64,000 bases of DNA from JBEATZ01 sp041178545 (GTDB taxonomy: Bacteria > Planctomycetota > UBA1135 > UBA2386). The translations under genes and the position numbers were made by a program. Shown here in pieces: positions 17,570-25,805 of the stretch (its first letter is position 1; each line of letters begins with the position of its first letter). The DNA lies in contig JBEGVB010000024.1 in the NCBI GenBank assembly GCA_041178545.1, forward strand, positions 4,070 to 68,069, written 5' to 3'. The notes beneath the pieces are model-generated. The model was not told where the DNA came from, ran no database searches, and saw only the letters and a list, made by a program, of their open reading frames with translations.

Positions 17570-19158
17570 CTGGCCCTCCGCAGCGACACCCATGCGTGCA
17601 GCGAACCGTCGCGGAGGCCGTAGCCCCAGCGCAGGCCGTCGAGTTCCTCGAGCAGCACCATCGCGGACCGCCAGAAGCGCTGGGCCGCCGCGGCGTCCTC
17701 GCCCTCGTCCAGTTGCCGCGCAAGGACCAGCGGTGCCAGGTTGCGTGCGACGCTTGCCGCGAGCGGCCTGCCCCGCACCACCATGCGGTCGCCTGCCACC
17801 TCCTCGGTGGGACCGCGGAGCGCAGCCAACGCGCGCAGCGCCGCGTCCTGCGTGGTGGCAACCGCCAGCACGCCGTCCTGCACGAGCACGGTCGGTTGGA
17901 TCGCCGCCTCCAGCGGCGGCAGCCCGGGGCCGCGCCACTCGGTCATCGTCGAGGTGAAACCGCTGGCACCGCCCTCGGCAAGGCGCTCGATGCGGAACGG
18001 TTGCTGGTTGCGCTGGCCGCGCTCTGCGTTGCCGATGATCGTGACGAGGCCGAGCACCTGCTCGACGACGTCTGCGACCCTTGCGTCCTGCATGCGTGCG
18101 GCGAGTGCAATCCCCGGGAGCACGAACATCGGCTCCCCCGCGCTGGCTGCCGGCGTCTCGAACACCATCAGGTGCACAGGTTCCTCGAGCCTGCCGAGCA
18201 AGCCGTCGACGAAGGAGTTGGGGCCGTCCAGCAGGTCCGCAGTCGCGAGGAAGCCCGCGACGCCCGGGTCCTGCGCTGCAGCACGCGCGGGGCCACCGCC
18301 GAACAGGACGCGCAACGACCGGTCGAGGGACGCATAGAGCAGGCAGCCAGGCTCCAGCACCGGCACCTGCCGCGGCCCGAACCCGTGGACGAGCGTGGCG
18401 AGCGTCTCGGCGCCGGGCAGCGCCTCGAGCATGGCCTCGAGCCTGAGTTCGTCGCCGCCGTGCAACTCGACCCGGAGCGCATGCGCCGACCTTGCGGCAG
18501 CCACGAGCCCGGGGAACAGCAGCGCCGCACCAAAGCCCTCGGGCTGGTCGCGCTCGGCAGCGGCCTGCAGCGCACGGACCCGGTCGAGGTCGAACTCGAT
18601 GCGGGCCACCGCCTCGGTGGCCGGACCAAGTTCAAACCGTCGTGCCCATGCGCCTGCCGCTTCCTTGTCGCCAAGGCTCGCGAGCCCGGCAGCAGAGTTG
18701 GCGAGCAACAGCTGCGGTCCCTCGCGCCGCCAGCGCAGCTGCGGCTTGGTGCGCACCCACTCGACGGCCGCGTCCACGTCCCCCGGCTGCGCCACCGCGA
18801 CCACGGCAGGCACGGCACCGTCCAGGAGGACTCCGAGGGCCATGCCGCCCTTGCCCAGCCGCTCGGCCAGCTCTGCCGGCGTGCCACCCAGGAGCCGTGG
18901 CAGTGCCAGCAGCCCGATGCCCAGCAAGGCGCGCTGTTCCTCGGGCAGGGCAGGCGGGATGTCGCCGAGCGCTGCGCCGATGCGGGCCACCGCCTGCACC
19001 GGGTCGGGCAGCCAAGCGACGGCAAGGCAGGCATCCGGGACGCGCGCGAGCGGCCCGGGGACGGGCATCGTCCCCGCCGTGCCCTGCGCCACGGGAGCCG
19101 CGGCGGGCGCGAGGGAGGAAACGACGGTCGCGAGCAGTCGGAGACGGGTGCGCAGCAT
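17566..19158 (-). CDS. Secreted protein of unknown function (DUF3352-like character)
   Basis: A 530-residue protein with a putative signal peptide (residues 1 to about 25, ending PVAQ). The body alternates hydrophobic strands and helices rich in Ala, Leu, Gly and Arg, with no catalytic motif I recognise. Segments such as GCLLYASLDRSLRVLFGG, GGMALGVLLDGAVPAVVAVA and VQDGVLAVATTQDAALRAL recall DUF3352-type proteins that describe themselves as a series of small alpha/beta repeats, but I cannot confirm this. It is the first gene of the unit with DUF1800 and DUF1501; its TGA overlaps the DUF1800 start. It is divergent from the gene at 19219 (60-bp gap). Confidence 0.7.
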   Translation of the reverse strand: MLRTRLRLLATVVSSLAPAAAPVAQGTAGTMPVPGPLARVPDACLAVAWLPDPVQAVARIGAALGDIPPALPEEQRALLGIGLLALPRLLGGTPAELAERLGKGGMALGVLLDGAVPAVVAVAQPGDVDAAVEWVRTKPQLRWRREGPQLLLANSAAGLASLGDKEAAGAWARRFELGPATEAVARIEFDLDRVRALQAAAERDQPEGFGAALLFPGLVAAARSAHALRVELHGGDELRLEAMLEALPGAETLATLVHGFGPRQVPVLEPGCLLYASLDRSLRVLFGGGPARAAAQDPGVAGFLATADLLDGPNSFVDGLLGRLEEPVHLMVFETPAASAGEPMFVLPGIALAARMQDARVADVVEQVLGLVTIIGNAERGQRNQQPFRIERLAEGGASGFTSTMTEWRGPGLPPLEAAIQPTVLVQDGVLAVATTQDAALRALAALRGPTEEVAGDRMVVRGRPLAASVARNLAPLVLARQLDEGEDAAAAQRFWRSAMVLLEELDGLRWGYGLRDGSLHAWVSLRRAR

Positions 19159-19218
19159 GGACGTTGCGCAACAACGCTCCTGCGTTGCGCGCGGTCCCTG
19201 CCATACTATCCATCCCGC

Positions 19219-20337
19219 ATGAAGACACGTGCGCTGCTCTTCGCCATGCCGTTGCTCGCGGCCCTCGCGCTCGCATGGGCCCTGTGGCACGAGGGTGGCG
19301 AACCCGTGGCGGTCCCGCAGCCGGACCCGTCCCAGGCCACCGAGGAGCCTGCTGCGGGTGCCCCGGCAGCGGCGGCTCCCGTGGCGACCACCACACCCGG
19401 CCCCGAACAGGTCCCGGCGCCGATGGCACCGCCCGAGGCACGGGAGACCGTCCAGCCGAAGGGTTGGACCGCGGGCATCATCCGCGGCGACGTCCAACTC
19501 GCAGCCTCGGTGGTCGACCGCATCCAGGGGCTGCAGGTGACCGTGGCCGAGCTCAAGGCGGTGCTCGACACGCAGGGCAATGCCACGCGCCCGTGGACCC
19601 GCACCCAGCGCGTGGAGATGGGCAAGGGCACCCCCACCTTCGAGGTGCGCGAGGTCCCGTTCTCCAAGTACGGCTACGCAGTGCGCATCTACTCGCCCGG
19701 GCTCAACGGCAGCCAGCAGACCGTGACCATCACCGAGGAGCACCCGCTGGAGGAGGGCGTGCGCCTGTCCGTGACCCCGGGCGTGCCCTTCTCGGTGCTG
19801 CTGCGCGACCAGGACGCCAACCCGGTTCCCGCGGCCCCGGTCAAGATGGCGCCGATCGGCGACCCGCCCGGCCGCCCGGTCCACGACGGCACCTCGGACG
19901 GCTTCGGCAGCGCGGTGTTCGCAGACGTGCTGGCGGGCGACTACCGCATCTTCGTCGGCCCTGCCCATGCACCGCTCATGGAACCCGTCGAGGTCACCGT
20001 GCACCCCGCAGGCATGACCTTCCGCAACGGGCAGGTGCTCAGCCAGGGCACCACCGTGGTCGTGCCCCGAGGCGTGCCCGTCACCGTGCTCGTCCGCGAC
20101 GTGGGCAACTACGGCGTGGCGGACGCACGCGTGCGGCTGCAGGCCACGGACCGCGTCAAGCTCACCGTCGTCGAGGGGACCACCGACTTGGCCGGCCGGT
20201 GGAGCATCCAGCACCTGCAGCCCGGCATCTGGCAGGTGGACGTGATCAAGGACGGCTACCAACGCACGTCGAGGCAGTTCACGGCCACCGAGGGTACACC
20301 GGTGCCCGACCTCGAGTTCCGCATCCTGCGGAACTGA
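19219..20337 (+). CDS. Secreted/anchored protein with carboxypeptidase-regulatory-like beta-sandwich domains
   Basis: A 372-residue protein with one N-terminal hydrophobic segment (residues about 5-24), probably a signal anchor or signal peptide. A Pro/Ala-rich spacer (about 28-75) follows, then beta-sandwich repeats. The repeats SVLLRDQDANPVPAAPVKM, VTVLVRDVGNYGVADARVRL and DLAGRWSIQHLQPGIWQVDV are typical of the carboxypeptidase-D regulatory-like/transthyretin-like fold used in many extracellular proteins. No enzyme domain is visible, so this is probably a structural or binding protein at the envelope. A TACTAT hexamer (19204-19209) lies 9 nt before the ATG. Confidence 0.7.
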   Translation: MKTRALLFAMPLLAALALAWALWHEGGEPVAVPQPDPSQATEEPAAGAPAAAAPVATTTPGPEQVPAPMAPPEARETVQPKGWTAGIIRGDVQLAASVVDRIQGLQVTVAELKAVLDTQGNATRPWTRTQRVEMGKGTPTFEVREVPFSKYGYAVRIYSPGLNGSQQTVTITEEHPLEEGVRLSVTPGVPFSVLLRDQDANPVPAAPVKMAPIGDPPGRPVHDGTSDGFGSAVFADVLAGDYRIFVGPAHAPLMEPVEVTVHPAGMTFRNGQVLSQGTTVVVPRGVPVTVLVRDVGNYGVADARVRLQATDRVKLTVVEGTTDLAGRWSIQHLQPGIWQVDVIKDGYQRTSRQFTATEGTPVPDLEFRILRN

Positions 20338-20418
20338 GCCAGGGTGGCTGCCGGTACCGCGCAAAGTCCTGCCTCCGCGGTTCCTGCAGGCGCAACCGCC
20401 TGCTAGCGTGTGGCAACC

Positions 20419-20898
20419 ATGGGACAGCCGATCGTCGACCTCAGCACCCTCGACCTCTCCAAGGACGTCGTGAGCACGGAGGAACTGCGGCAGATCGTGC
20501 CCCACCGCGAGTACTTCCAGATGCTCGACGGCATCTGCCACCTCGACCTCGAGCAGGGCATCATCGTCGCCTACAAGGACTGGGACGCGAACCCGTGGTG
20601 GGCAGGCGGCCACATCCCCGGCCGGCCGATCATGCCAGGCGTGCTGATGATCGAGGGTGCAGCCCAGTCGGCCACCCTGCTCATCAAGCGCACGCTGGGC
20701 TGGCCCAACGAACGCTTCGTCGGGCTCGGCGGCCTCAACGACGTCCGATTCCGCGGCCAGGTGGTGCCCCCCGCGCGCGTTTACTTCGTGTCCAAGCGGG
20801 GCCAGACCAGCGGCAGCCGCCTCGCGCGCTACCCCGCGCAGGCATTCTGCAACGGGCAGCTGATCCTCGAGATGGAACTGCTGGGCGTGCTGATCTGA
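20419..20898 (+). CDS. FabZ/FabA-like hot-dog dehydratase
   Basis: A 159-residue single hot-dog-fold protein close to (3R)-hydroxyacyl-ACP dehydratase FabZ. The active-site motif GHIPGRPIMPGVLMIEGAAQ contains the catalytic histidine and glutamate in the FabZ arrangement, preceded by PHREYFQMLD. The region KDWDANPWWAGGH differs from the housekeeping FabZ sequence, and no lpx or fab neighbour is present, so it may be a specialised paralogue in lipid or polyketide-type metabolism. ATG 20419 was chosen over the in-frame GTG 20410. It is followed 10 bp later by the GTG of the membrane protein gene, suggesting an operon. Confidence 0.85.
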   Translation: MGQPIVDLSTLDLSKDVVSTEELRQIVPHREYFQMLDGICHLDLEQGIIVAYKDWDANPWWAGGHIPGRPIMPGVLMIEGAAQSATLLIKRTLGWPNERFVGLGGLNDVRFRGQVVPPARVYFVSKRGQTSGSRLARYPAQAFCNGQLILEMELLGVLI

Positions 20899-20908
20899 GG
20901 CGCACCCG

Positions 20909-22795
20909 GTGACCCAGCTGCCCCCTGCGCCGCGCTGGTACCTGCTGCTGCCGCTGCTCGCAGCACTCGCATGGTGGCCCGGCGCAGCCGCCTGGCAGAG
21001 CGACGACTGGCTCGCACTCGAGCGTGTCAGCGACTTCCGCAACGTGCTTGCCGACTGGTTCGGGCCCCAGTTCGGGGCCAGCGACCTGTGGTGGTTCCAC
21101 CGCCCGGTGGTGACCACCAGCTTCTGGGTCGACTGGGTGCTCGCGGGCGACAACCCGCCCTGGTTCCACTGCACCAACGTGCTGCTGCACGCGGCAAGCG
21201 CATTGCTCATGGCGCTCGCGTGGCGCCGCGTCGCAACCGATGCCACGGCCTTCCTCGCAGGCCTGCTGTGGTCGGTGTCCCCCACCCATGCAGGAGCCGT
21301 GCTGTGGGCAGCGGGGCGCAGCGACCTGCTCGCCACGCTGTTCACGCTGACCAGCATCCTCTGCCTGCTGCGCACGATGGAAGGGCAGCGGCACGGCCGC
21401 ACGTGCAGCCTGGTCGCGCTCGCGCTCGCGCTGTGCAGCAAGGAAGTCGCGTTCGCCGCCCCAGCCCTGCTCTCTGCCATCGCCTTTGCGCTGGCACCCG
21501 CGGGCGAACGAGTCCGCACGGTCGTGCGGCAGACCGCGGCTCACTGGCTGCTGTTCGCCCTCGTGCTGGTGGTGCGACTGCTGGCCATCGGCAGGCTCGG
21601 CGGCGGTTACAGCGGTGCGAGCCACGATCCGGTGGCCATGGCGGCCGGGCTGGGCTCGGTCGCGGTCCAACTGCTCTCACCGCCCAACTGGCTCCCTGCT
21701 GAACTGTGGATGGCTCGACCGGGGACCGAGTCCGGCACCGGACTCGTGGCCCTGCTCGCACCCGCCAGCTACCTGCTCCAGGCAGTCCCGCTTGCACTGG
21801 GTCTGGCCTTGTTGTTCCGCCGCGAGGCGATGCTTGCCGGACTCGCGCTCTTCGTGCTCGCCTGTGCACCGATGGCAGGGTTCCTGTCGACACCCGAGCA
21901 GTTCCACAACCTCCGCTACTTCCACCTTGCCCTCGGCGCGCTGTGCGGCGTGGTCGCGTGCGGCTCGCGCCTCTGCGCGCTGGTCGCTGCCGTCGCATGG
22001 CTGGTGTTCCTGCAGCCGGTCCGTGCGGTGTACGAGTCCGCGGCCCGTGAGAGCGCGGACCTGCGCAGGGCGGTCGAGACCGTGGTGCCGCCGCAGCAGC
22101 CGCAGGACGAGATGCCGCTGCTGTTCGTCGCGGGCCTGCCGCACACGACCGTGGACGGCATGGTGCTGCAGTACCACTTCGGCGTCGACCGCGTGACCAA
22201 GGGAAGGGCACGGCTGCTGCCGCTGCGCCCTGCCGTCGAGTCGCAAGGCGCCTACCGCTTGTTCGCGGACGCGGCAGGTGCCTTCGGCATCCCGGGCGCG
22301 CGCACCTTCCGGGCCGAGCCGCACGGGCTCATGGTGGCGCTCGACCCGCAGGACCTGCCGGCAGTGCCGCTCGGCACCGTGCGCAGCTTCGACTGTTCTG
22401 CAGCCGCACTGGGGCGCATCGCTGCCGGGACCGAGTCACCGGCCATCCACCTGCCCGGCCTGCGGCGCCCGCACTACCGCATCACGGTGTTCACGGCCGT
22501 GGGCTGCTTCTGCCTCGTGGTGCCGGACGCACCCGACGACGGCCTCGACGCACTGCTGGAGCTGAAGAGCCTGTTCAAGACCGCCCAGTGGGGCACGGAA
22601 CCGGGCTCCAACCTGCTCATCGGCCTGCAGGTGCCGACCATCCACGACCTGCACACCGACTTCCCGGTACTCGTCGAGGCGGGCGAACTCACGCCACGGG
22701 GGTTCGTCCCCTCGCACCGTGCGCGCGAACTGCTCACGTTCCGCTTCGACCGCGAGTTGCCGAGCTTCGTGCGTGCGGCCACGGGCGGCGGCTGA
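20909..22795 (+). CDS. Polytopic membrane protein, GT-C glycosyltransferase-like
   Basis: A 628-residue integral membrane protein with about 9-11 hydrophobic segments in the first 380 residues and a soluble C-terminal domain of about 240 residues. The N-terminal loop with an acidic pair (WQSDDWLALERV) followed by a large first extracytoplasmic loop (HRPVVTTSFWVDW, HCTNVLLHAASALL) is the layout of GT-C enzymes that use lipid-linked sugars, where the first loop carries catalytic acids. I cannot name the sugar or acceptor. GTG 20909 follows the FabZ-like gene by 10 bp. It converges on the DUF4279 gene (13-bp gap). Confidence 0.72.
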   Translation: MTQLPPAPRWYLLLPLLAALAWWPGAAAWQSDDWLALERVSDFRNVLADWFGPQFGASDLWWFHRPVVTTSFWVDWVLAGDNPPWFHCTNVLLHAASALLMALAWRRVATDATAFLAGLLWSVSPTHAGAVLWAAGRSDLLATLFTLTSILCLLRTMEGQRHGRTCSLVALALALCSKEVAFAAPALLSAIAFALAPAGERVRTVVRQTAAHWLLFALVLVVRLLAIGRLGGGYSGASHDPVAMAAGLGSVAVQLLSPPNWLPAELWMARPGTESGTGLVALLAPASYLLQAVPLALGLALLFRREAMLAGLALFVLACAPMAGFLSTPEQFHNLRYFHLALGALCGVVACGSRLCALVAAVAWLVFLQPVRAVYESAARESADLRRAVETVVPPQQPQDEMPLLFVAGLPHTTVDGMVLQYHFGVDRVTKGRARLLPLRPAVESQGAYRLFADAAGAFGIPGARTFRAEPHGLMVALDPQDLPAVPLGTVRSFDCSAAALGRIAAGTESPAIHLPGLRRPHYRITVFTAVGCFCLVVPDAPDDGLDALLELKSLFKTAQWGTEPGSNLLIGLQVPTIHDLHTDFPVLVEAGELTPRGFVPSHRARELLTFRFDRELPSFVRAATGGG

Positions 22796-22808
22796 CTCCC
22801 GGCGCAGC

Positions 22809-23435
22809 TCAGGCTGCGTACAGGTCGATGTCGAGCTCGAGCCCGAGCGCGCCCAACTCGGCGACGAGGTCGCGGTCGAGGTGGAAGCCAGCCATGGTCT
22901 CGACGGCACCGTGGTAGGCAATGGCAACCTGTGCCGACTGCAGGCCGCGCAGCGCGAGCACCTCGTCCCAGCGCGGCTCCGCGCGCAGCATCGCAACCAG
23001 CTCGGCAACGTTCTCCTCGGGCCAGTGCCAGCCGGGCAGTTCCACCTCGCGGATCCAGAGGCCGTGGTCGCGCACCCGCGAGCTGCCGTGCTGCACCTCG
23101 CCCTTGGCAAAGGCACGCGTGGGTACCATGCGGAGCAGGCTGGAGACCGCTGCGGGCTGCAGGTCACCGAGGCCGAGGACGAGTTCGACGCGCGAGCCCG
23201 GCAGCACCGAGAAGCCTTCCTCGCGCCATCCATCCGCAACGGGCTTCCACTGCAGCTCCACCACGGGCGAGGTCCTGCCGACGCGGAAGTACTGGCGCAA
23301 CAGCGTGCCGCTCGCGTCCGTGTGGAAGGCCATCTGACGGGCCCAGTCGACCTGCCGCGCCACCATGCTGCGGATGGGGTCGCGCCCGGTGCACTGCAGC
23401 CGTCCGAACGGGACCTGCGGCGCGGGTGCGTGCAC
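22809..23435 (-). CDS. DUF4279 domain protein
   Basis: A 208-residue protein. The C-terminal two thirds fit DUF4279, a small family of unknown function: VPTRAFAKGEVQ, then LWIREVELPGWHWPEENVAELVAML, and the very characteristic ending LGALGLELDIDLYAA. The first 60 residues are an additional segment. GTG 23435 is chosen because it follows the TGA of the upstream Pus10-like gene by a single base and has GGGGAGG about 6-8 bases ahead. The tight coupling suggests a shared role or shared expression with the tRNA-modifying enzyme. DUF4279 proteins are sometimes annotated as immunity-type proteins, but nothing else here supports that. Confidence 0.75.
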   Translation of the reverse strand: MHAPAPQVPFGRLQCTGRDPIRSMVARQVDWARQMAFHTDASGTLLRQYFRVGRTSPVVELQWKPVADGWREEGFSVLPGSRVELVLGLGDLQPAAVSSLLRMVPTRAFAKGEVQHGSSRVRDHGLWIREVELPGWHWPEENVAELVAMLRAEPRWDEVLALRGLQSAQVAIAYHGAVETMAGFHLDRDLVAELGALGLELDIDLYAA

Positions 23436-23436
23436 C

Positions 23437-24294
23437 TCAGTCCTCCCCTGGGGCGGGTGCCGCGAACCGCGGGCCCTCGACGTCGTCGGTGAGGATCTCG
23501 AGCACGTCCAGCACGTCGCACCTGCAGGCCGTGCCCAGCAGCGAGGCCAGCGAGGGAACGGTCCTGCCCTCGTCGCCACTGATCCACTCCTTCACGTAGG
23601 TGCCGTGCTGGCACAGCAGCCTGAGCTCGAGCCGGTCAGGGGCCATCACCTGCAGGTCGACCACCCGCACACGGCGGCGGCGGTCCAGGTCGGCGCGGCG
23701 GTGTGCCACGCGCTGTGGCGTGCGCTGGACCACGACTTCCTCGAACCCCACGGTGCGAGCCACCAGGTCTGCAGCCACGGGGGCCGCGCACGCGACCTCT
23801 GCGCGGTAGACCTTGTCGAAGTGCGACTCCTTCCAGTGCGGCACGCGGTCGCGCTTCACGCGCACGAACGGGGCCAGCTCGATTGCACCGCCAGCCCGTT
23901 CGACGATCTCACGGCGCAGTGCCTCGAGGTCGACCTCGGGGTTGCGCACACCGTTCAGCTCGATGACGAAGGGGCGGCCCGCGCCCAGCATCAGCACGTC
24001 GATGTCCTCGCGGCCGGCACCGTGGAACGCACTCGAACGGGCGCGGAACGCGGGCACCATGCGCCGCGCGACCAGTTCCTGCACCGACTCCTTCGTCAGC
24101 TTGCCGAAGCCGCCGCACGTCGCGCAGCCCTCCCGCCGGCGGCGGTTCCCCTTGCAGGCAGGGCACCAGAAGATGGTCTGCGGCAGGCCGCGCACGAGCT
24201 TGCGGTACCGGGACTCGAACCAGAGGTCGAGCCTCGCACTGCGACGGTCGCTGCGGTCACCGGTGACTCCACCGGGAGAGGGTGTCTCGCTCAC
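23437..24294 (-). CDS. Pus10-type tRNA pseudouridine(54/55) synthase
   Basis: A 285-residue protein with the hallmarks of archaeal and eukaryotic Pus10, which makes pseudouridine 54/55 in the tRNA T-loop. An N-terminal zinc-finger-like CPACKG and CATCGGFGK (residues about 44-63) precedes the catalytic domain. The domain has GREDIDVLMLGAGRPFVIEL (Asp in EDID is the expected nucleophile), QRTPQRVAHRRADLDRRR, GTYVKEWISGDEGRTVPSL and a final CDVLDVLEI. The family is unusual in bacteria, and here the N-terminal THUMP-like domain is short or missing. The start codon is GTG 24294, with no better start in frame. The DUF4279 gene is coupled directly downstream. No truB is in the window for comparison. 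Confidence 0.85.
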   Translation of the reverse strand: MSETPSPGGVTGDRSDRRSARLDLWFESRYRKLVRGLPQTIFWCPACKGNRRRREGCATCGGFGKLTKESVQELVARRMVPAFRARSSAFHGAGREDIDVLMLGAGRPFVIELNGVRNPEVDLEALRREIVERAGGAIELAPFVRVKRDRVPHWKESHFDKVYRAEVACAAPVAADLVARTVGFEEVVVQRTPQRVAHRRADLDRRRRVRVVDLQVMAPDRLELRLLCQHGTYVKEWISGDEGRTVPSLASLLGTACRCDVLDVLEILTDDVEGPRFAAPAPGED

Positions 24295-24335
24295 GGCGGC
24301 GCAGTATAGGCAGCACCGCGCGGGTCCCGCGACGG

Positions 24336-24764
24336 TCAGCCTGCCGGCACGGGGTCGAGCGGGGCCTTGCGCCGGCCCTGGGCACCGCCCTGGGCCTGGG
24401 TGTTGCGACGGGACCGGAAGCGGCCCACGAACCCGAAGAACTCCTTCACGTCGAGCGGGCTCTGCAGGAACGAGTGGATGTGGTGCTTGGCCTTCTGCAC
24501 GCCCATGTCCTTGATGCTGGCTGCGGGAGCGATCACCACGAGTTCGGTGTCGTGGTCGAACGAACGCATGTACTGCAGCAGTTGGACCGTCTCCGCGTCG
24601 CGGGGGTCCACGCCCAGGAACACGCAGTCGAACTTCTTGTGCCGCAGCTGGGCGATGGCCTCGTAGCCGAGCCCCACCTGCACGTGGCAGTCGGGGAACT
24701 GTTCGAGGCCAACCTTCACCTGGTCGCGGACCAGAGGATCCTTCTCCACCAGCAGGAACTCCAT
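24336..24764 (-). CDS. Degenerate receiver (pseudo-receiver) domain protein
   Basis: A 142-residue stand-alone CheY-like fold: FLLVEKDPLVRDQV, FDCVFLGVDPRDAETVQLLQYMR, ELVVIAPA and SFLQSPLDVKEFF align with the beta strands and helices of receiver domains. The phospho-acceptor aspartate aligns with Gly51 and the conserved lysine with Gln101, and the acidic pair is only partly kept. It therefore should not be phosphorylated in the normal way. The last 25 residues are basic and low-complexity (RSRRNTQAQGGAQGRRK). Its ATG (24764) overlaps, on the opposite strand, an ATG at 24763, but the divergent RNase HII-like gene more likely starts at 24799. Confidence 0.75.
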   Translation of the reverse strand: MEFLLVEKDPLVRDQVKVGLEQFPDCHVQVGLGYEAIAQLRHKKFDCVFLGVDPRDAETVQLLQYMRSFDHDTELVVIAPAASIKDMGVQKAKHHIHSFLQSPLDVKEFFGFVGRFRSRRNTQAQGGAQGRRKAPLDPVPAG

Positions 24765-24798
24765 GGTATTGGCCCTATCGGCATGGGAGGCTGCGCGA

Positions 24799-25746
24799 GT
24801 GAACTTCCAGGCAGGTGTCGACGAGGCAGGGCTCGGCCCGATCCTTGGCCCACTGGTCGTCGCGGGCGTCGCGATGGGCGGTCCCGAGGGTGCCGACCCG
24901 TGGCAACTGCTGGCCGGGCGGGTCGCCCGCGAGCGCCATGCGAAGGGCAAGTTGCGCGTGGCCGACAGCAAGAAGGTGCACTCGGGGGCCCACGGCCTGG
25001 AGCGGCTCGAGCAGACCGTCCTCGGCTTCTGGGGTGCCTTCCGCGGCGGCCTGCCGACCACCCTGGCCGAGTGGCTGCACGACCTCGGCCACGACACCAG
25101 CGGCCTCAGCCGGTGCCCTTGGTACCAGTCGCTCGACCTTGCCCTCCCGCTGCACACGGACCGTGGGCTGCTGGAGCTGCAGGCGGCGATGCTGGCGCGG
25201 GACCTCGAGTCCGCAGGCCTGCAGCTCGCCCGCATCGCCGTGCGCCCGGTCGAGGTCGAGGAGTGGAACGCGCTGATCGCCGAGACCGACAACAAGAGCC
25301 GGGCCCACTTCCGTGTGTATGCGGAGGTCATCGCACGCATCCTCGAGGTGCTGCCCGCGGGCGCCCACCTCGTTGCCGACCGGGCTGGTGGCCGCATGCA
25401 CTACCGCAACGACCTGGTGCGAATCCGCCCCAGTTGCCGCGTGGAGGTCGTGCAGGAGCAGAAGGCCGTGTCGGTCTACAGGCTGCACGAGGACGGTGCG
25501 ACGCGCACCGTCACCTTCAGCGAGAAGGCCGAGAACCGGGCTTTCCCCACGGCTCTCGCCAGTTGCTTCGCCAAGTACACCCGCGAGCTGTTCCTGCGCG
25601 TGCTCAATGACTGGTTCGCCTCCCGCGTGCCAGGCATCACCCCCACCGCCGGGTACTTCGTCGACGGGCACCGGTTCCTGCGGGACCTGGAGCCGCACGC
25701 GGCCGGCCTGGCACTGCCACGGGAACTGCTCGTGCGCTGTCGCTGA
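24799..25746 (+). CDS. Ribonuclease HII-like protein (DEAGLGP type)
   Basis: A 315-residue protein whose N-terminus, AGVDEAGLGPILGPLVVAGV, closely follows the RNase HII/HIII active-site motif (usually DExGRGP) with the catalytic Asp8-Glu9 pair intact. Later candidates for the remaining acidic ligands are VADRAGG (about 193-199) and VADSKK (about 53-58). It is about 100 residues longer than housekeeping RNase HII. The Arg in the GRG motif, which contacts the RNA/DNA junction, is Leu here, so substrate preference may differ. GTG 24799 is supported by GGAGG eight bases upstream (24786-24790). I read it as a lineage-specific RNase HII relative, not the main rnhB. Confidence 0.72.
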   Translation: MNFQAGVDEAGLGPILGPLVVAGVAMGGPEGADPWQLLAGRVARERHAKGKLRVADSKKVHSGAHGLERLEQTVLGFWGAFRGGLPTTLAEWLHDLGHDTSGLSRCPWYQSLDLALPLHTDRGLLELQAAMLARDLESAGLQLARIAVRPVEVEEWNALIAETDNKSRAHFRVYAEVIARILEVLPAGAHLVADRAGGRMHYRNDLVRIRPSCRVEVVQEQKAVSVYRLHEDGATRTVTFSEKAENRAFPTALASCFAKYTRELFLRVLNDWFASRVPGITPTAGYFVDGHRFLRDLEPHAAGLALPRELLVRCR

Positions 25747-25805
25747 ACGGGACGAGGCGCCCTCATCCCCTTGCGGCTCGTGTGGAGGGTCGCCATCCTG
25801 CGACC

